From Chloroflexota bacterium (GTDB lineage: Bacteria > Chloroflexota > Anaerolineae > Anaerolineales > Anaerolineaceae): DNA of 64,000 nt. The DNA lies in NCBI GenBank assembly GCA_004347695.1, contig SLTK01000007.1, forward strand, positions 722,823-786,822, in the 5' to 3' direction. The position numbers and the translations under genes were made by a program. This document shows, piece after piece, positions 8,999 to 16,107 of the stretch. Positions within the stretch are counted from its first letter, which is position 1. Every line of letters begins with the position of its first letter. Below the pieces are notes generated by a model. The model was not told the DNA's origin and ran no database searches. It saw only the letters and a list, made by a program, of their open reading frames with translations.

Positions 8999-9038
8999 CG
9001 AGTGTTGTTGCAACGCCATGGCGTTGCAACAACACTCG
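8999..9038. repeat. Perfect 40-bp palindrome
   Basis: The two 20-base arms (8999-9018 and 9019-9038) are exact reverse complements with no loop, starting CGAGTGTTGTTGC and ending GCAACAACACTCG. A degenerate relative of the left arm and centre occurs at about 56233-56270 (TTAATGGAGTGTTTTTGCGCCGCCATG pattern), again in a spacer, which points to a dispersed palindromic repeat. Confidence 0.7.
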
Positions 9039-9277
9039 AAGTTCATTTTCACCCCGCTCCCCGAAAATTTGGCCGTCTGTGAAAAGTCAGTGATAAACCG
9101 GGGAGCGGGGTCGGGGGTGAGGGGAAAATCATGTTCGTTACTTGAGCTATGAAAGCTTTCGGAATGCCAACTGATTAATCTCAAGACAGCATCTACGCCA
9201 CCCTTATAACATAATGATAGCCTGGTAATATAATTGCATCAGCGCACACCCACAACAATTCCCCTGGAGATAGACCC

Positions 9278-9568
9278 ATGCCTGCTTACGTCCTGGTTGA
9301 CATCACCATCACAGACCCTGTGTTATACGAGAAAGTCAAACAACGCACCCCGCCCATTGTGGCGCAATATGGCGGTCGCTACCTGGCGCGCGGCGGACAC
9401 ACGGAAAGCCTGCACGGCAACTGGCAACCCAAACGCCTGGTGCTGCTGCAATTTGACAGCCGGGAACAGGCCGCAGCCTGGGAATCGTCGCCGGAGTACA
9501 CCGCGGTCAAACAGTTGCGCGACCGCTGCGCGCAGGTCAACATGCTGCTGCTGGATGGCGTTGCATAA
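9278..9568 (+). CDS. DUF1330 family protein
   Basis: The 96-residue product matches DUF1330, a small alpha/beta ferredoxin-like (dimeric alpha-beta barrel) family. Landmarks are AYVLVDITITDP, YGGRYLARGG and the LVLLQFDSREQAAAWESSPEY segment. The length is typical. The start has GGAG upstream (CTGGAGATAG). No catalytic role is established for the family; some relatives look like small monooxygenase-type folds. The gene stands alone between a repeat-rich spacer and a terminator shared with the convergent cold-shock gene. Confidence 0.88.
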   Translation: MPAYVLVDITITDPVLYEKVKQRTPPIVAQYGGRYLARGGHTESLHGNWQPKRLVLLQFDSREQAAAWESSPEYTAVKQLRDRCAQVNMLLLDGVA

Positions 9569-9603
9569 GTCCACCCCGTCTCAAAATTCAAGGAACATAA
9601 AAA

Positions 9604-9630
9604 AACAACCCCGTTTTTGGCGGGGTTGTT
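9604..9630 (-). terminator. Bidirectional terminator between DUF1330 and csp
   Basis: AACAACCCCG (9604-9613) pairs with CGGGGTTGTT (9621-9630) around a TTTTTGG loop. Read on the minus strand it ends in seven T residues, so it is a good intrinsic terminator for the cold-shock gene. It can also serve the plus-strand DUF1330 gene. Confidence 0.85.
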
Positions 9631-9649
9631 CCGGGTTTATTGCAAATGT

Positions 9650-9859
9650 TTAGAGTACGGTGACGTTCGCGGCCTGCAAACCCTTGGGACCTTTTTCGAT
9701 GGTGAATTCGACTTTCTGGCCTTCTTCCAGGGTGCGGTAGCCCGTGCTCTGGATAGCGCTGAAGTGAACGAATACGTCCGGGCCATTCTCACGAGCCAGG
9801 AAACCATAACCTTTGGTGCTGTTGAACCATTTCACGGTTCCGGTAACACGTTCTGACAT
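9650..9859 (-). CDS. csp: Cold-shock protein (CspA family)
   Basis: A 69-residue single cold-shock domain. The RNA-binding motifs are intact: [10 protein letters not shown] (RNP1) and DVFVHFSAI (RNP2), within the GTVKWFN start. It binds single-stranded nucleic acid and acts as an RNA chaperone during cold or growth-phase shifts. A strong intrinsic terminator follows at 9604-9630. It lies 32 bases downstream of the RRM protein gene on the same strand, so the two RNA-binding proteins are probably cotranscribed. Paralogue numbering is unknown, so only a generic symbol is given. Confidence 0.95.
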   Translation of the reverse strand: MSERVTGTVKWFNSTKGYGFLARENGPDVFVHFSAIQSTGYRTLEEGQKVEFTIEKGPKGLQAANVTVL

Positions 9860-9891
9860 TCTGTAAATCTCCTTGTTTCAAAAACAAATTC

Positions 9892-10260
9892 TTAATAGCG
9901 GCGCTGTCCGCCGCCACCACGCCGATCACCACCGCGATTGCCTTGACCACCGCGGTCATACCCACCGCCGCCACCGCGGCGAGGTCCACCAAAGCCGCCG
10001 TGCCCGGTTTCTTCCTTGGGGCGAGCGACATTGACCTTAAGGTCCCTTGAGTCGAGCGAATAGCCGTTGAACATGCGAATCGCATTTTCTGCTTCAGCCT
10101 GGTTGCTCATCTGCACGAAAGCAAAGCCTTTAGAGCTGCCCGTCATGCGGTCCTTAATTACATCTACAGCTACCACAGTGCCAGCCTGAGCAAACAACGT
10201 GCGCAGCCCGTCTTCTGTTGTATTGTACGAGAGGTTCCCAACGTAAAGTTTGGTTTCCAT
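9892..10260 (-). CDS. RRM RNA-binding protein with glycine-rich tail
   Basis: This 122-residue protein carries one RNA recognition motif at residues about 3-78. RNP2 reads KLYVGNLSY and RNP1 reads KGFAFVQM. The tail from about residue 85 is made of Gly, Arg and Tyr (RGG-like) and is typical of cyanobacterial Rbp and similar bacterial glycine-rich RNA-binding proteins. These are often cold-induced. The start at 10260 has GAGAAGG immediately upstream. The neighbour 32 bases downstream is a cold-shock protein, which supports a shared role in RNA handling at low temperature. The AT-rich upstream region (10261-10469) contains an inverted TTGACA...TGTCAA at 10353-10380. Confidence 0.93.
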   Translation of the reverse strand: METKLYVGNLSYNTTEDGLRTLFAQAGTVVAVDVIKDRMTGSSKGFAFVQMSNQAEAENAIRMFNGYSLDSRDLKVNVARPKEETGHGGFGGPRRGGGGGYDRGGQGNRGGDRRGGGGQRRY

Positions 10261-10469
10261 CCTTCTCGGTTTCCTAACCTTCCTTCTTCTACTTTAAAAA
10301 ATACCACCAGATCTCTTATTGGTCCGGCGGTTAATGCACAAACACATGCAGATTGACATATTTATACCACAATTTGTCAATAATGGTTGAAATTAAGTCA
10401 AGGGTTTTGGTCCTTTTTATTTTTCGAGCAATGTTTTTCGCCCGGAACATTCCATAAACGGGTGAGGGG

Positions 10470-10916
10470 TCAAAGATACTTCCGATTGGCATACCACCCC
10501 ATCTTCTCCACCGAAAAAACATCGAACTCCGGCACATATGGTTTGATGTCCCAAAGCGGAGTTCCATCAAGCATATCTGCGCCTTTTATCAAAAGCAGAT
10601 TCCCTTCCCGCTTAACCAGACGCACCACCGAGAGGCCAAGCGGATTAGGCCTGCATGGGTAACGGGTCGAAAAAATTCCATGCATTTGATCATCCAGAAA
10701 AGGCCGCACCTTTAATGTAACTTCCGGCTCGGAACGGTGAAATCCATACAGCAGATAGATGTGAGAAAATTCCTCCACACCATCCAACCCTTCCAGGTAC
10801 TGTGGAAATACTTCAACTGTCCCGGGAAGATCAGAACGCGAGGATTGGATGGGCGCGTCTTTCTTTTCAACCAGTGAAGTGTGGATAACCCCAATTCTCT
10901 TGATCCAAGTGTTCAT
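10470..10916 (-). CDS. trmO: tRNA (N6-threonylcarbamoyladenosine(37)-N6)-methyltransferase TrmO
   Basis: The 148-residue product is a UPF0066/TrmO (YaeB) family protein. TrmO uses S-adenosylmethionine to methylate t6A at position 37 of certain tRNAs. Visible family signatures are IGVIHTS at the N terminus, DLPGTVEVFP, FSHIYLLYGFHRS, FSTRYPCRPNPLGLSVV, then LDGTPLWDIKPYVPEFD. The RxPxRPNPxGLS-like segment and LDGTPLLDIKPY-like segment are the most diagnostic. The length fits a single-domain TrmO. It lies about 200 bases upstream of the RRM gene on the same strand. The family includes some members of other annotated roles, so the exact substrate remains an inference. Confidence 0.87.
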   Translation of the reverse strand: MNTWIKRIGVIHTSLVEKKDAPIQSSRSDLPGTVEVFPQYLEGLDGVEEFSHIYLLYGFHRSEPEVTLKVRPFLDDQMHGIFSTRYPCRPNPLGLSVVRLVKREGNLLLIKGADMLDGTPLWDIKPYVPEFDVFSVEKMGWYANRKYL

Positions 10917-11115
10917 CGACGTATACTCCGTTTGACCACGCCGCGAACGCTTCTCTTGCGGCTGTTTAAAAGCTGTGCCACGGCAAATAATGTTTTTCTC
11001 GGAAGCACCCAGGCAGGCGCCTGGTTAATGATTAATTAACTCATGGAGGAACAAAACCCAATCCCGCTTCCTGCAAAACGAACAAGGCGTCTCACCAGAA
11101 CAAGGACACTTGCAG

Positions 11116-11559
11116 TTAATCGTTATCATAGATCGAGCCAGCAGCGATTGGGTCAAATTTTTCAGGCCAGATGGTCTTCGCGTTATAATGCGAGGCTTCA
11201 AACACGGCGTCCTCCAGATCTGCATTTGCCAGGTTTGCACCGCGCAGGTCAGCCTGGTAGAGATTGGCGCCTTTCAGATGCGCGCCTTCCAGGCAAGCGT
11301 TTTTCAGGTTCGCTTCTTCCATATTAGCACGCTTGAAATTGGCGCCTTTGAAATCTGCACTCTCCAGGTTGGCGCCCCAGAGAAGCGACCGCTTCAAACT
11401 TGCCTCTTGCAGGTCAGCCTCGGCCAAGTTTACCCCGGTTAAATTTGCTCCATACAGTTCAGCCCCTTTCAGGCAGGCCTTAATACCCCCTTCCTGGCCG
11501 GATAAATATTTTTTATGCAGTTCGATGATTTCTGTTAAAGCCTGATAGGGCACTATCAT
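11116..11559 (-). CDS. Pentapeptide repeat protein
   Basis: The 147-residue product contains about 18 consecutive pentapeptides of the A(D/N)LXX type from residue 30 to 130, such as AELYGANLTGVNLAEADL. Such arrays fold as a right-handed quadrilateral beta-helix. Functions in the family range from DNA mimicry (gyrase protection) to unknown, and nothing here decides between them. No signal peptide is visible, so the protein is probably cytoplasmic. It lies 21 bases downstream of the HTH-cupin-NifX gene on the same strand and may share its transcript. Confidence 0.9.
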   Translation of the reverse strand: MIVPYQALTEIIELHKKYLSGQEGGIKACLKGAELYGANLTGVNLAEADLQEASLKRSLLWGANLESADFKGANFKRANMEEANLKNACLEGAHLKGANLYQADLRGANLANADLEDAVFEASHYNAKTIWPEKFDPIAAGSIYDND

Positions 11560-11580
11560 GGAATTTTTCCCCGGTCATGG

Positions 11581-12627
11581 CTAATGTAGTAATTCCGTAT
11601 GATCGACCAATTTGCCGTCAATAAACGCCTGAACAGCGGCATCGACGTCCAGAATCTCAGTCAGAACGGGTTGAATTTCGAGGGCGCGCAAACTTTCATA
11701 GGCACCCCGGCCCATCCCACCGCACAGCAATGCCTTGCAATCCCCAATTGCTTCGGTCATGGCGACATGTCTCTGGTGAGAGGCAGGATCCATCCCGTGC
11801 CCGGCGCCATGGGCTTCCTCGGTATGTGTATGGTTGTGCGCATGCCCAATTTTTTCGCGCATCTCACGGGACACGACCTTCCCCTCTTCGAGGGTCAGCA
11901 CAAGGAAATAAAGCGCCCGGCCAAAATGCCGGCTGATCGTTGTGCCGTCATCAGTGATTACAGCAATTTTCATGGTTAACTCCTTTTTCATGGTTGCAAG
12001 TGAAAAGTGACGACCACCTAATTCTTCCCTTTCGTCGGAAGGGTAAAGGACAAGTAATATCTGAGCGACATCCTCGCTAATATTTTCCCAACGATGCGGA
12101 AGGTGTGCTTCGAACACCAGGCTGTCGCCTTGATTAAGGATAAATGACTGTTGTTCAACCTCGTACCGGACAGACCCGCAGAGACAATAAACAAATTCGT
12201 AGCCGGTGTGGACGATCATCCGGTCTCCGCTGCCCATTCCTGGCTGCAAAAAGATAACGAAAGGTTGAACCACCCTGCCAGACAGGTTTTCCCCCAGATT
12301 CTGAATTTGCGTGCTGCCAAACGATGTCAGGGGGCGCTCACCCCGAGGGGTAAATATAACGCTTTGCTCAACGGATTCGGTTTCAAAGAAAGCAGAAATC
12401 GGGACATCGAGCGCCAGTGCCAGTTGTTGAAGGGTACCCACTGAGGGAGACGACTTGCCATTTTCAACCAGACTGAGCGTATTTACGTTCAGCCCGCTGA
12501 GGTCAGCCAATGCCCGAAGCGAAAGCCCGCGGCTGGCACGCATATCTCTCAGCCTTTTTCCCACCAGGACTTCTGCAAATGCAGGACCATTCCCCACAGA
12601 AGGATCGGAAACGATTGTCTTCATCAA
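11581..12627 (-). CDS. XRE-type HTH, cupin and NifX-like domain fusion
   Basis: One continuous 348-residue frame holds three domains. Residues about 22-80 are an XRE helix-turn-helix (GLSLRALADLSGLNVNTLSL). Residues about 110-205 are a cupin (GYEFVYCLCGSVRYEV, then GDSLVFEAHLPHRWEN). Residues 219-348 are a dinitrogenase iron-molybdenum cofactor (NifX/NifB C-terminal) domain starting MKIAVITDDG, with GRHFG-like SRHFGRA and a His-rich loop HAHNHTHTEEAHGAGHG. The usual HTH-cupin regulator ends near the joint. AAGGAG lies 6 bases before the internal ATG at 11973, so the third domain may also be made alone. It sits downstream of the sulfur operon and could be a metal- or sulfur-responsive regulator; the ligand is unknown. 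Confidence 0.82.
   Translation of the reverse strand: MMKTIVSDPSVGNGPAFAEVLVGKRLRDMRASRGLSLRALADLSGLNVNTLSLVENGKSSPSVGTLQQLALALDVPISAFFETESVEQSVIFTPRGERPLTSFGSTQIQNLGENLSGRVVQPFVIFLQPGMGSGDRMIVHTGYEFVYCLCGSVRYEVEQQSFILNQGDSLVFEAHLPHRWENISEDVAQILLVLYPSDEREELGGRHFSLATMKKELTMKIAVITDDGTTISRHFGRALYFLVLTLEEGKVVSREMREKIGHAHNHTHTEEAHGAGHGMDPASHQRHVAMTEAIGDCKALLCGGMGRGAYESLRALEIQPVLTEILDVDAAVQAFIDGKLVDHTELLH
11971..11985 (-). promoter_or_regulatory. Internal ribosome binding site in the HTH-cupin-NifX frame
   Basis: On the minus strand AAGGAG (11980-11985) is followed after six bases by ATG (11971-11973) opening MKIAVITDDG, the first residues of the NifX-like domain. This start would yield a separate 130-residue protein covering 11581-11973. 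Confidence 0.55.
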
Positions 12628-12812
12628 TTCACATCTACCAATGTCGTCAAATTCCTTAAACGAGGTTTTGTACCAATATTATAGCACTTTTTCTCTAATT
12701 ATATGAATTTTAATACTAAAATATTGTTACACAGTCAACCTGGATAACACCCGGCGCTTTTCAATCAACAGTGCGGCGGCCGACCAGGGCAAGGCTGGGG
12801 CATTTTACAACA

Positions 12813-12844
12813 AAAGGACTTCCGCCGGCCGGCGGAAGTCCTTT
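12813..12844. terminator. Perfect 32-bp palindromic hairpin
   Basis: AAAGGACTTCCGCCGG (12813-12828) is the exact reverse complement of 12829-12844, giving an A-tract, GC-rich stem and T-tract on both strands. It can end transcription from the sulfur operon on the minus strand. Confidence 0.65.
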
Positions 12845-12853
12845 ATAAACAAC

Positions 12854-12887
12854 ATTGCAGGGATGTCCCTGCGGACATCCCTGCAAT
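12854..12887. terminator. Perfect 15-bp stem-loop
   Basis: ATTGCAGGGATGTCC (12854-12868) pairs with GGACATCCCTGCAAT (12873-12887) across CTGC. It lies about 100 bases after the stop of the DsrE-like gene on the minus strand. It lacks a T run and may instead be an RNA-stabilising hairpin or a small repeat. Confidence 0.5.
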
Positions 12888-12989
12888 CATCCCCCGAAGC
12901 TCGCTCGGCGCAGATTTTCCCTGAAAGATACACTGGCCCCCGGGTATAACCATCGCCCCAGTTTGTCTGCGCCAGAAATGGCTGTTTGA

Positions 12990-13493
12990 CTAGATAAAAA
13001 TAATTTGCGAACCTTCGGTCATATCCATGAAATCGGAAGCGGTAACGATATCTTCGACACCCTCTACAAAATCTTCCTTCTTCAAGCCAAACATATCCAC
13101 CGTCATTTTGCAGGCGTACAAGTGCGCGCCACCATCGACCAACATTTGTAGATACTCATCCACCGGCGGGGCGCCCACTTCAGCGATTTTCTTTTTCATG
13201 AACCAGGAGGTGAAGGCGGTCATGCCAGGAATGATGCCCATCAGGTTTGGAATGCCCAGCGTACCGGTCGGCAGCCCCATCAGGCGCATTTTCATGCTGG
13301 TGTTGGCTACCGGAGCCAGTTCCAGGTGTTTCTGGCGGTCTTTGGTGATCATATCCATGCCCCAGAAGGTGAAGAAGATGGTCACGTCGATGCCATTGCC
13401 AAGCGCAGCCCAGCCCATCACCAGCGCGGGGTAGGCCATATCCAGGTCACCCTTCGAGCAAATAAATGCGATTTTGCGTTGTTCGGTTTCCAT
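12990..13493 (-). CDS. DsrE/DsrF-like sulfur-carrier family protein (DsrE2 type)
   Basis: The 167-residue product matches the DsrE2-type branch of the DsrE/F family. Landmarks are IAFICSKGDLDMAYPALVMG, FFTFWGMDMI, and the segment GGAHLYACKMTVDMFG carrying the conserved cysteine. DsrE-family proteins move persulfide sulfur between sulfur-oxidising or reducing enzymes and carriers such as DsrC/TusE and TusA. Two hydrophobic stretches (GIPNLMGIIPGMTAF and near the N terminus) are typical of the membrane-associated DsrE2 branch. It is the last gene of a minus-strand operon after SQR and the TusE-like gene, which supports a sulfur-transfer role. Direction of transfer is not predictable. Confidence 0.85.
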   Translation of the reverse strand: METEQRKIAFICSKGDLDMAYPALVMGWAALGNGIDVTIFFTFWGMDMITKDRQKHLELAPVANTSMKMRLMGLPTGTLGIPNLMGIIPGMTAFTSWFMKKKIAEVGAPPVDEYLQMLVDGGAHLYACKMTVDMFGLKKEDFVEGVEDIVTASDFMDMTEGSQIIFI

Positions 13494-13523
13494 GATCGAT
13501 TCTCCAGTTTTCCAGATTAAGGA

Positions 13524-13829
13524 TTAAACGCAACCTTCTGGCTTGCCAAGGCCAGCGATTTTGGCGACCTTCTTGGCCGGGCCCTTGGGATACAGCGCGA
13601 ACAGGTCTTTCGTGGAGATGCCGGTGCCAACAGTAATCTGGCGCAGAGTCGGTGCTTTTCCGCTGGCCAGCCCGGTTGTGCGGCAGAAATCGATGATCCG
13701 CCAGTGTTCGGGGGTCAAAACGTCGATCCCTTCCTGTCTGGCAAGAATTTCAGCGATTTCTTTCGTCCACTGGTTTGGATCGATCATAAAACCTTCAGCA
13801 TTCAATGCGACGTTCACAAGATCAGTCAT
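13524..13829 (-). CDS. tusE: TusE/DsrC-like sulfur relay protein
   Basis: This is a 101-residue DsrC/TusE family protein. The C-terminal arm ends GLGKPEGCV, with the universal penultimate cysteine (Cys100). The second cysteine of true DsrC, about eleven residues earlier, is absent: the segment reads KKVAKIAGL, where dissimilatory DsrC has a Cys. Having only the penultimate Cys is the TusE-like state, which fits single-site persulfide carrying rather than DsrAB partnership. The core shows LTPEHWRIIDFCR and a FALYPKGPAKKVAKIAG region. SD AAAGGAT lies 8 bases upstream of ATG 13829. The gene sits between SQR and a DsrE-like gene, so it probably carries sulfane sulfur in that pathway. Confidence 0.85.
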   Translation of the reverse strand: MTDLVNVALNAEGFMIDPNQWTKEIAEILARQEGIDVLTPEHWRIIDFCRTTGLASGKAPTLRQITVGTGISTKDLFALYPKGPAKKVAKIAGLGKPEGCV

Positions 13830-13897
13830 TTCATAATCCTTTAGTAAAATTTGAATTTTCTTCGCCGAATCACACTTCGAAACTATATTCAGAACTG

Positions 13898-15145
13898 TTA
13901 CGCCGGCGATTGGTCCAGTATTTGTTTTTTACCTGACATACTGAAATCAGTTGGCAGGGGAACTTCGATGCCGCGCATCATCATGTAATAGATGTAGCGG
14001 AACGCCAGCTTTCCCCAGTGATTGACAGTCGTCTCGCCCAGCAGGTCGAACGGGCCAACGCCTGGCACAGGGTACTTGCCGGGGAAGGGCTGGTGGGTAT
14101 AGTCGAAGTCGATCAGGGTGGCTTTATCGAAGCCAGTTTCGATGTAGCAAAGAGCGTGGCCGTCGAAGTGATGGGTCAGCGACTGGCCGGCCATATGCTG
14201 CAAAATGTTCTTGTAGGCCGTCTCCATCTGGAAGTGGATGACTGCTCCCGCTTTGGAAGCCGGGATGTTGGCCGCGTCGCCCAGCGCCCAGATATTTTCG
14301 AACTGGGTGGACTGCAGGGTTTGCTTATCCACCCGGACGTGGTTCAGCTCATCACCAATCCCGGCTGCGCCCAGGAAGCTGGCGCCCTTGTTGAGCGGAA
14401 TGCTGACCAGCAGGTCGTAGGAGATTTCGCGCTCATCATAGGACGCGAGAATATTGCGGGAGGCATCGACCACCCCGGCGTTGAATTCGGCTTCCACGTT
14501 AATATGTTTCTTTTCCAAAATCTTGCCGAGGACTGAGGAGGCCACTGGCTTGGTGAAAGCGCCCGGCAGTGGAGTGGCATAGACAATATCCACCTTGCTG
14601 CGGATGCCCTTGCGGGTGAAATACGCGTCGGCCAAAAAGAGGAACTCCAGCGGCGCTACCGGGCATTTGATGGGGTTTTCGACCACATTGACCACCAGCC
14701 GCCCGCCCTTGAAGTCGCTGATCGCCGGTGCCATTGCCATTGCGCCATCGAAAGTATAGAAGTCGAAGATATTCTGGTGCCAGCCGCCGTTCTTCAGGCC
14801 TTCGGTCTCTTCGGGATGGATATCGGTTCCGGTGGCGACAACCAGGTAGTCGTAGTTAATCACGCGCCCGTTGGCAAGCGTGACCCGGTTTTGGGCAGGT
14901 TCCAACTGATCCACTTCAGCCTGGATGTATTCAACGCCTTTCGCAATGAAATTGCGAATGGGTTTGACAACGTCATCCTCTTTGTAGTAACCGAAAGGGA
15001 GGAACAAAAACCCTGGCTGGTAGTAATGCCGATCATTCTTATCGACCACGATCACCTTCCAGTGATTGGCATCCAGGTGCGCTGCCATTTTTCTGGCGAT
15101 CATCGTACCAGCCGTACCCGCTCCAAGTATCAAAAATGTTTTCAT
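13898..15145 (-). CDS. sqr: Sulfide:quinone oxidoreductase-type flavoprotein
   Basis: The 415-residue protein starts FLILGAGTAGTMIARKMA, an FAD-binding GxGxxG motif. It continues with YYQPGFLFLPFG, typical of SQR and type II NADH dehydrogenase relatives, and has the second FAD motif IWALGDAANIP. Cysteines are present in IKCPVAPLEF and ALCYIETGF, the two core redox cysteines of SQR; the third N-terminal one of types I/II is not seen. It would oxidise sulfide to sulfane sulfur or polysulfide and pass electrons to quinone at the membrane. C-terminal amphipathic segments (RYIYYMMMRGIEVPLP) fit membrane attachment. SD-like AGAGG precedes ATG 15145. Gene order with tusE and dsrE supports SQR over other FAD enzymes. 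Confidence 0.87.
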   Translation of the reverse strand: MKTFLILGAGTAGTMIARKMAAHLDANHWKVIVVDKNDRHYYQPGFLFLPFGYYKEDDVVKPIRNFIAKGVEYIQAEVDQLEPAQNRVTLANGRVINYDYLVVATGTDIHPEETEGLKNGGWHQNIFDFYTFDGAMAMAPAISDFKGGRLVVNVVENPIKCPVAPLEFLFLADAYFTRKGIRSKVDIVYATPLPGAFTKPVASSVLGKILEKKHINVEAEFNAGVVDASRNILASYDEREISYDLLVSIPLNKGASFLGAAGIGDELNHVRVDKQTLQSTQFENIWALGDAANIPASKAGAVIHFQMETAYKNILQHMAGQSLTHHFDGHALCYIETGFDKATLIDFDYTHQPFPGKYPVPGVGPFDLLGETTVNHWGKLAFRYIYYMMMRGIEVPLPTDFSMSGKKQILDQSPA

Positions 15146-15157
15146 CCATTAACCTCT

Positions 15158-15880
15158 TTAATCCATTTGAGTTAAATCAGCTATTCGCTGTAAACGCAGC
15201 ATGAAATTGGTGCGTTCCTGCAGAATGCTCTCGATGGCATGCGCTGTCTGAATGGCCCAGTCCTTCATCACTTTCCACTGCCCGTCTGTGACAACCGCCG
15301 CGCTGCTGGCAGCGGTGGCAATTTGCTCCGTATCCAGTCCGTATTGGACGGCCAGTCTTTCGGCATTGCGTACGGCGGCGGCATCGCGGAAAACCTGTCC
15401 TACCAGAATCCAGCCGGTGATTGCGCCGCGCGCTGTGATGGGTGCGGCAACGGAAAACAAGCCAGCCGGGCATACGAAAACATCCATTGGCTGAGCCGCA
15501 AAAGCGCGCCAGGCAACCTGATAAGCCAGCATGCCGTTCGGCGAAAGCATCACCTCGCGGCTTAGTTCTGCCTGAGCGCTAAACTCAGTGACCGGCTCGC
15601 CGGCGGTATCCAACACCAATCCACTCATCCTGCTGACGCCGGAGAACAAATTTTGGATGGCCTGTACGCAATGAACCGGAAAAATGGAAGCCGGTTCGGT
15701 CGCGGCCTCTTCGGCCTGACCCCGGCCGCTCAACAGGCGTTCGACGGCTGTAGTGGTAAAACGCCATTGCGAGCCAACCTTAACTCCTTTGAGACGGCCA
15801 TCGTTCAACATCCGGTAGATCGTAATGCGATCGACCTTGAGAATATCTTGTATCTGGCGGGTGGTGAGCAAATCTGTCAT
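15158..15880 (-). CDS. Excisionase-type HTH regulator with PocR sensory domain
   Basis: The 240-residue protein has an N-terminal MerR/excisionase-type helix-turn-helix (residues about 3-50): LLTTRQIQDILKVDRITIYRM, then GRLKGVKVGSQWRF. Residues about 70-225 resemble PocR, a PAS-like sensory domain. It shows the FSGVSRMSGLVLDTAGEPVTEFS and VFVCPAGLFSVAAPI segments typical of PocR ligand sensors. Tight spacing (12 bases) to SQR makes it the first gene of the sulfur operon, so it probably responds to a sulfur species or redox state. Paired ATAACAA sites lie just upstream and could be its own operator. The ligand is unknown. Confidence 0.85.
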   Translation of the reverse strand: MTDLLTTRQIQDILKVDRITIYRMLNDGRLKGVKVGSQWRFTTTAVERLLSGRGQAEEAATEPASIFPVHCVQAIQNLFSGVSRMSGLVLDTAGEPVTEFSAQAELSREVMLSPNGMLAYQVAWRAFAAQPMDVFVCPAGLFSVAAPITARGAITGWILVGQVFRDAAAVRNAERLAVQYGLDTEQIATAASSAAVVTDGQWKVMKDWAIQTAHAIESILQERTNFMLRLQRIADLTQMD

Positions 15881-15883
15881 AGT

Positions 15884-15910
15884 TTGTTATATAAATCTAT
15901 AACTTGTTAT
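15884..15910 (-). promoter_or_regulatory. Paired ATAACAA sites upstream of PocR-type regulator
   Basis: TTGTTAT on the plus strand (ATAACAA on the minus) occurs at 15884-15890 and 15904-15910. The two copies are 20 bases apart, two helical turns. They are 4-30 bases before the ATG of the regulator, a plausible autoregulatory site. Confidence 0.35.
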
Positions 15911-16107
15911 GTGGATGATTATAAAGAACTGTATTCAAGGATGAAAGTGCGATTTGTCACAAGTAATGAGTTGAATGTCATATTTCGATGACGCTTACCG
16001 TGGTTTGTCCCATTTAACGCCCGGTTCCCCTCCCGGCATTGAATCCCTCGCCGGGAATCTGTACAATGAATTCGAATCGCGCCATTTCTATTTGCCAGGA
16101 GGCTCTC

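Larger units (their letters stand above)
8740..9277. other. Gene-free spacer rich in inverted repeats
   Basis: No credible coding region is seen in this 538-base spacer. It holds CCCCGTG at 8828-8834, its inverse CACGGGG at 8860-8866 and a near copy at 8900-8906. It also holds a terminator-like hairpin (8966-8990), a perfect 40-bp palindrome (8999-9038), and a 12-bp inverted repeat CCCCGCTCCCCG / CGGGGAGCGGGG (9052-9063 and 9099-9110). The density of dyads suggests remnants of small mobile repeats. Confidence 0.6.
12628..12989. other. Gene-free spacer with two strong hairpins
   Basis: No coding region is seen. The first 110 bases are AT-rich and probably hold the promoter of the minus-strand HTH-cupin gene. 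Two perfect dyads follow at 12813-12844 and 12854-12887. The last 100 bases show nothing I can name. Confidence 0.5.

Noticed and set aside
8894-9184. 96-codon minus-strand frame in the repeat-rich spacer
   Set aside because: It passes through the palindrome and inverted repeats and has no known motif.
11581-11973. Nitrogenase cofactor gene as evidence for nitrogen fixation
   Set aside because: The NifX-like domain is widespread in genomes without nitrogenase, and no other nif gene lies in the window.
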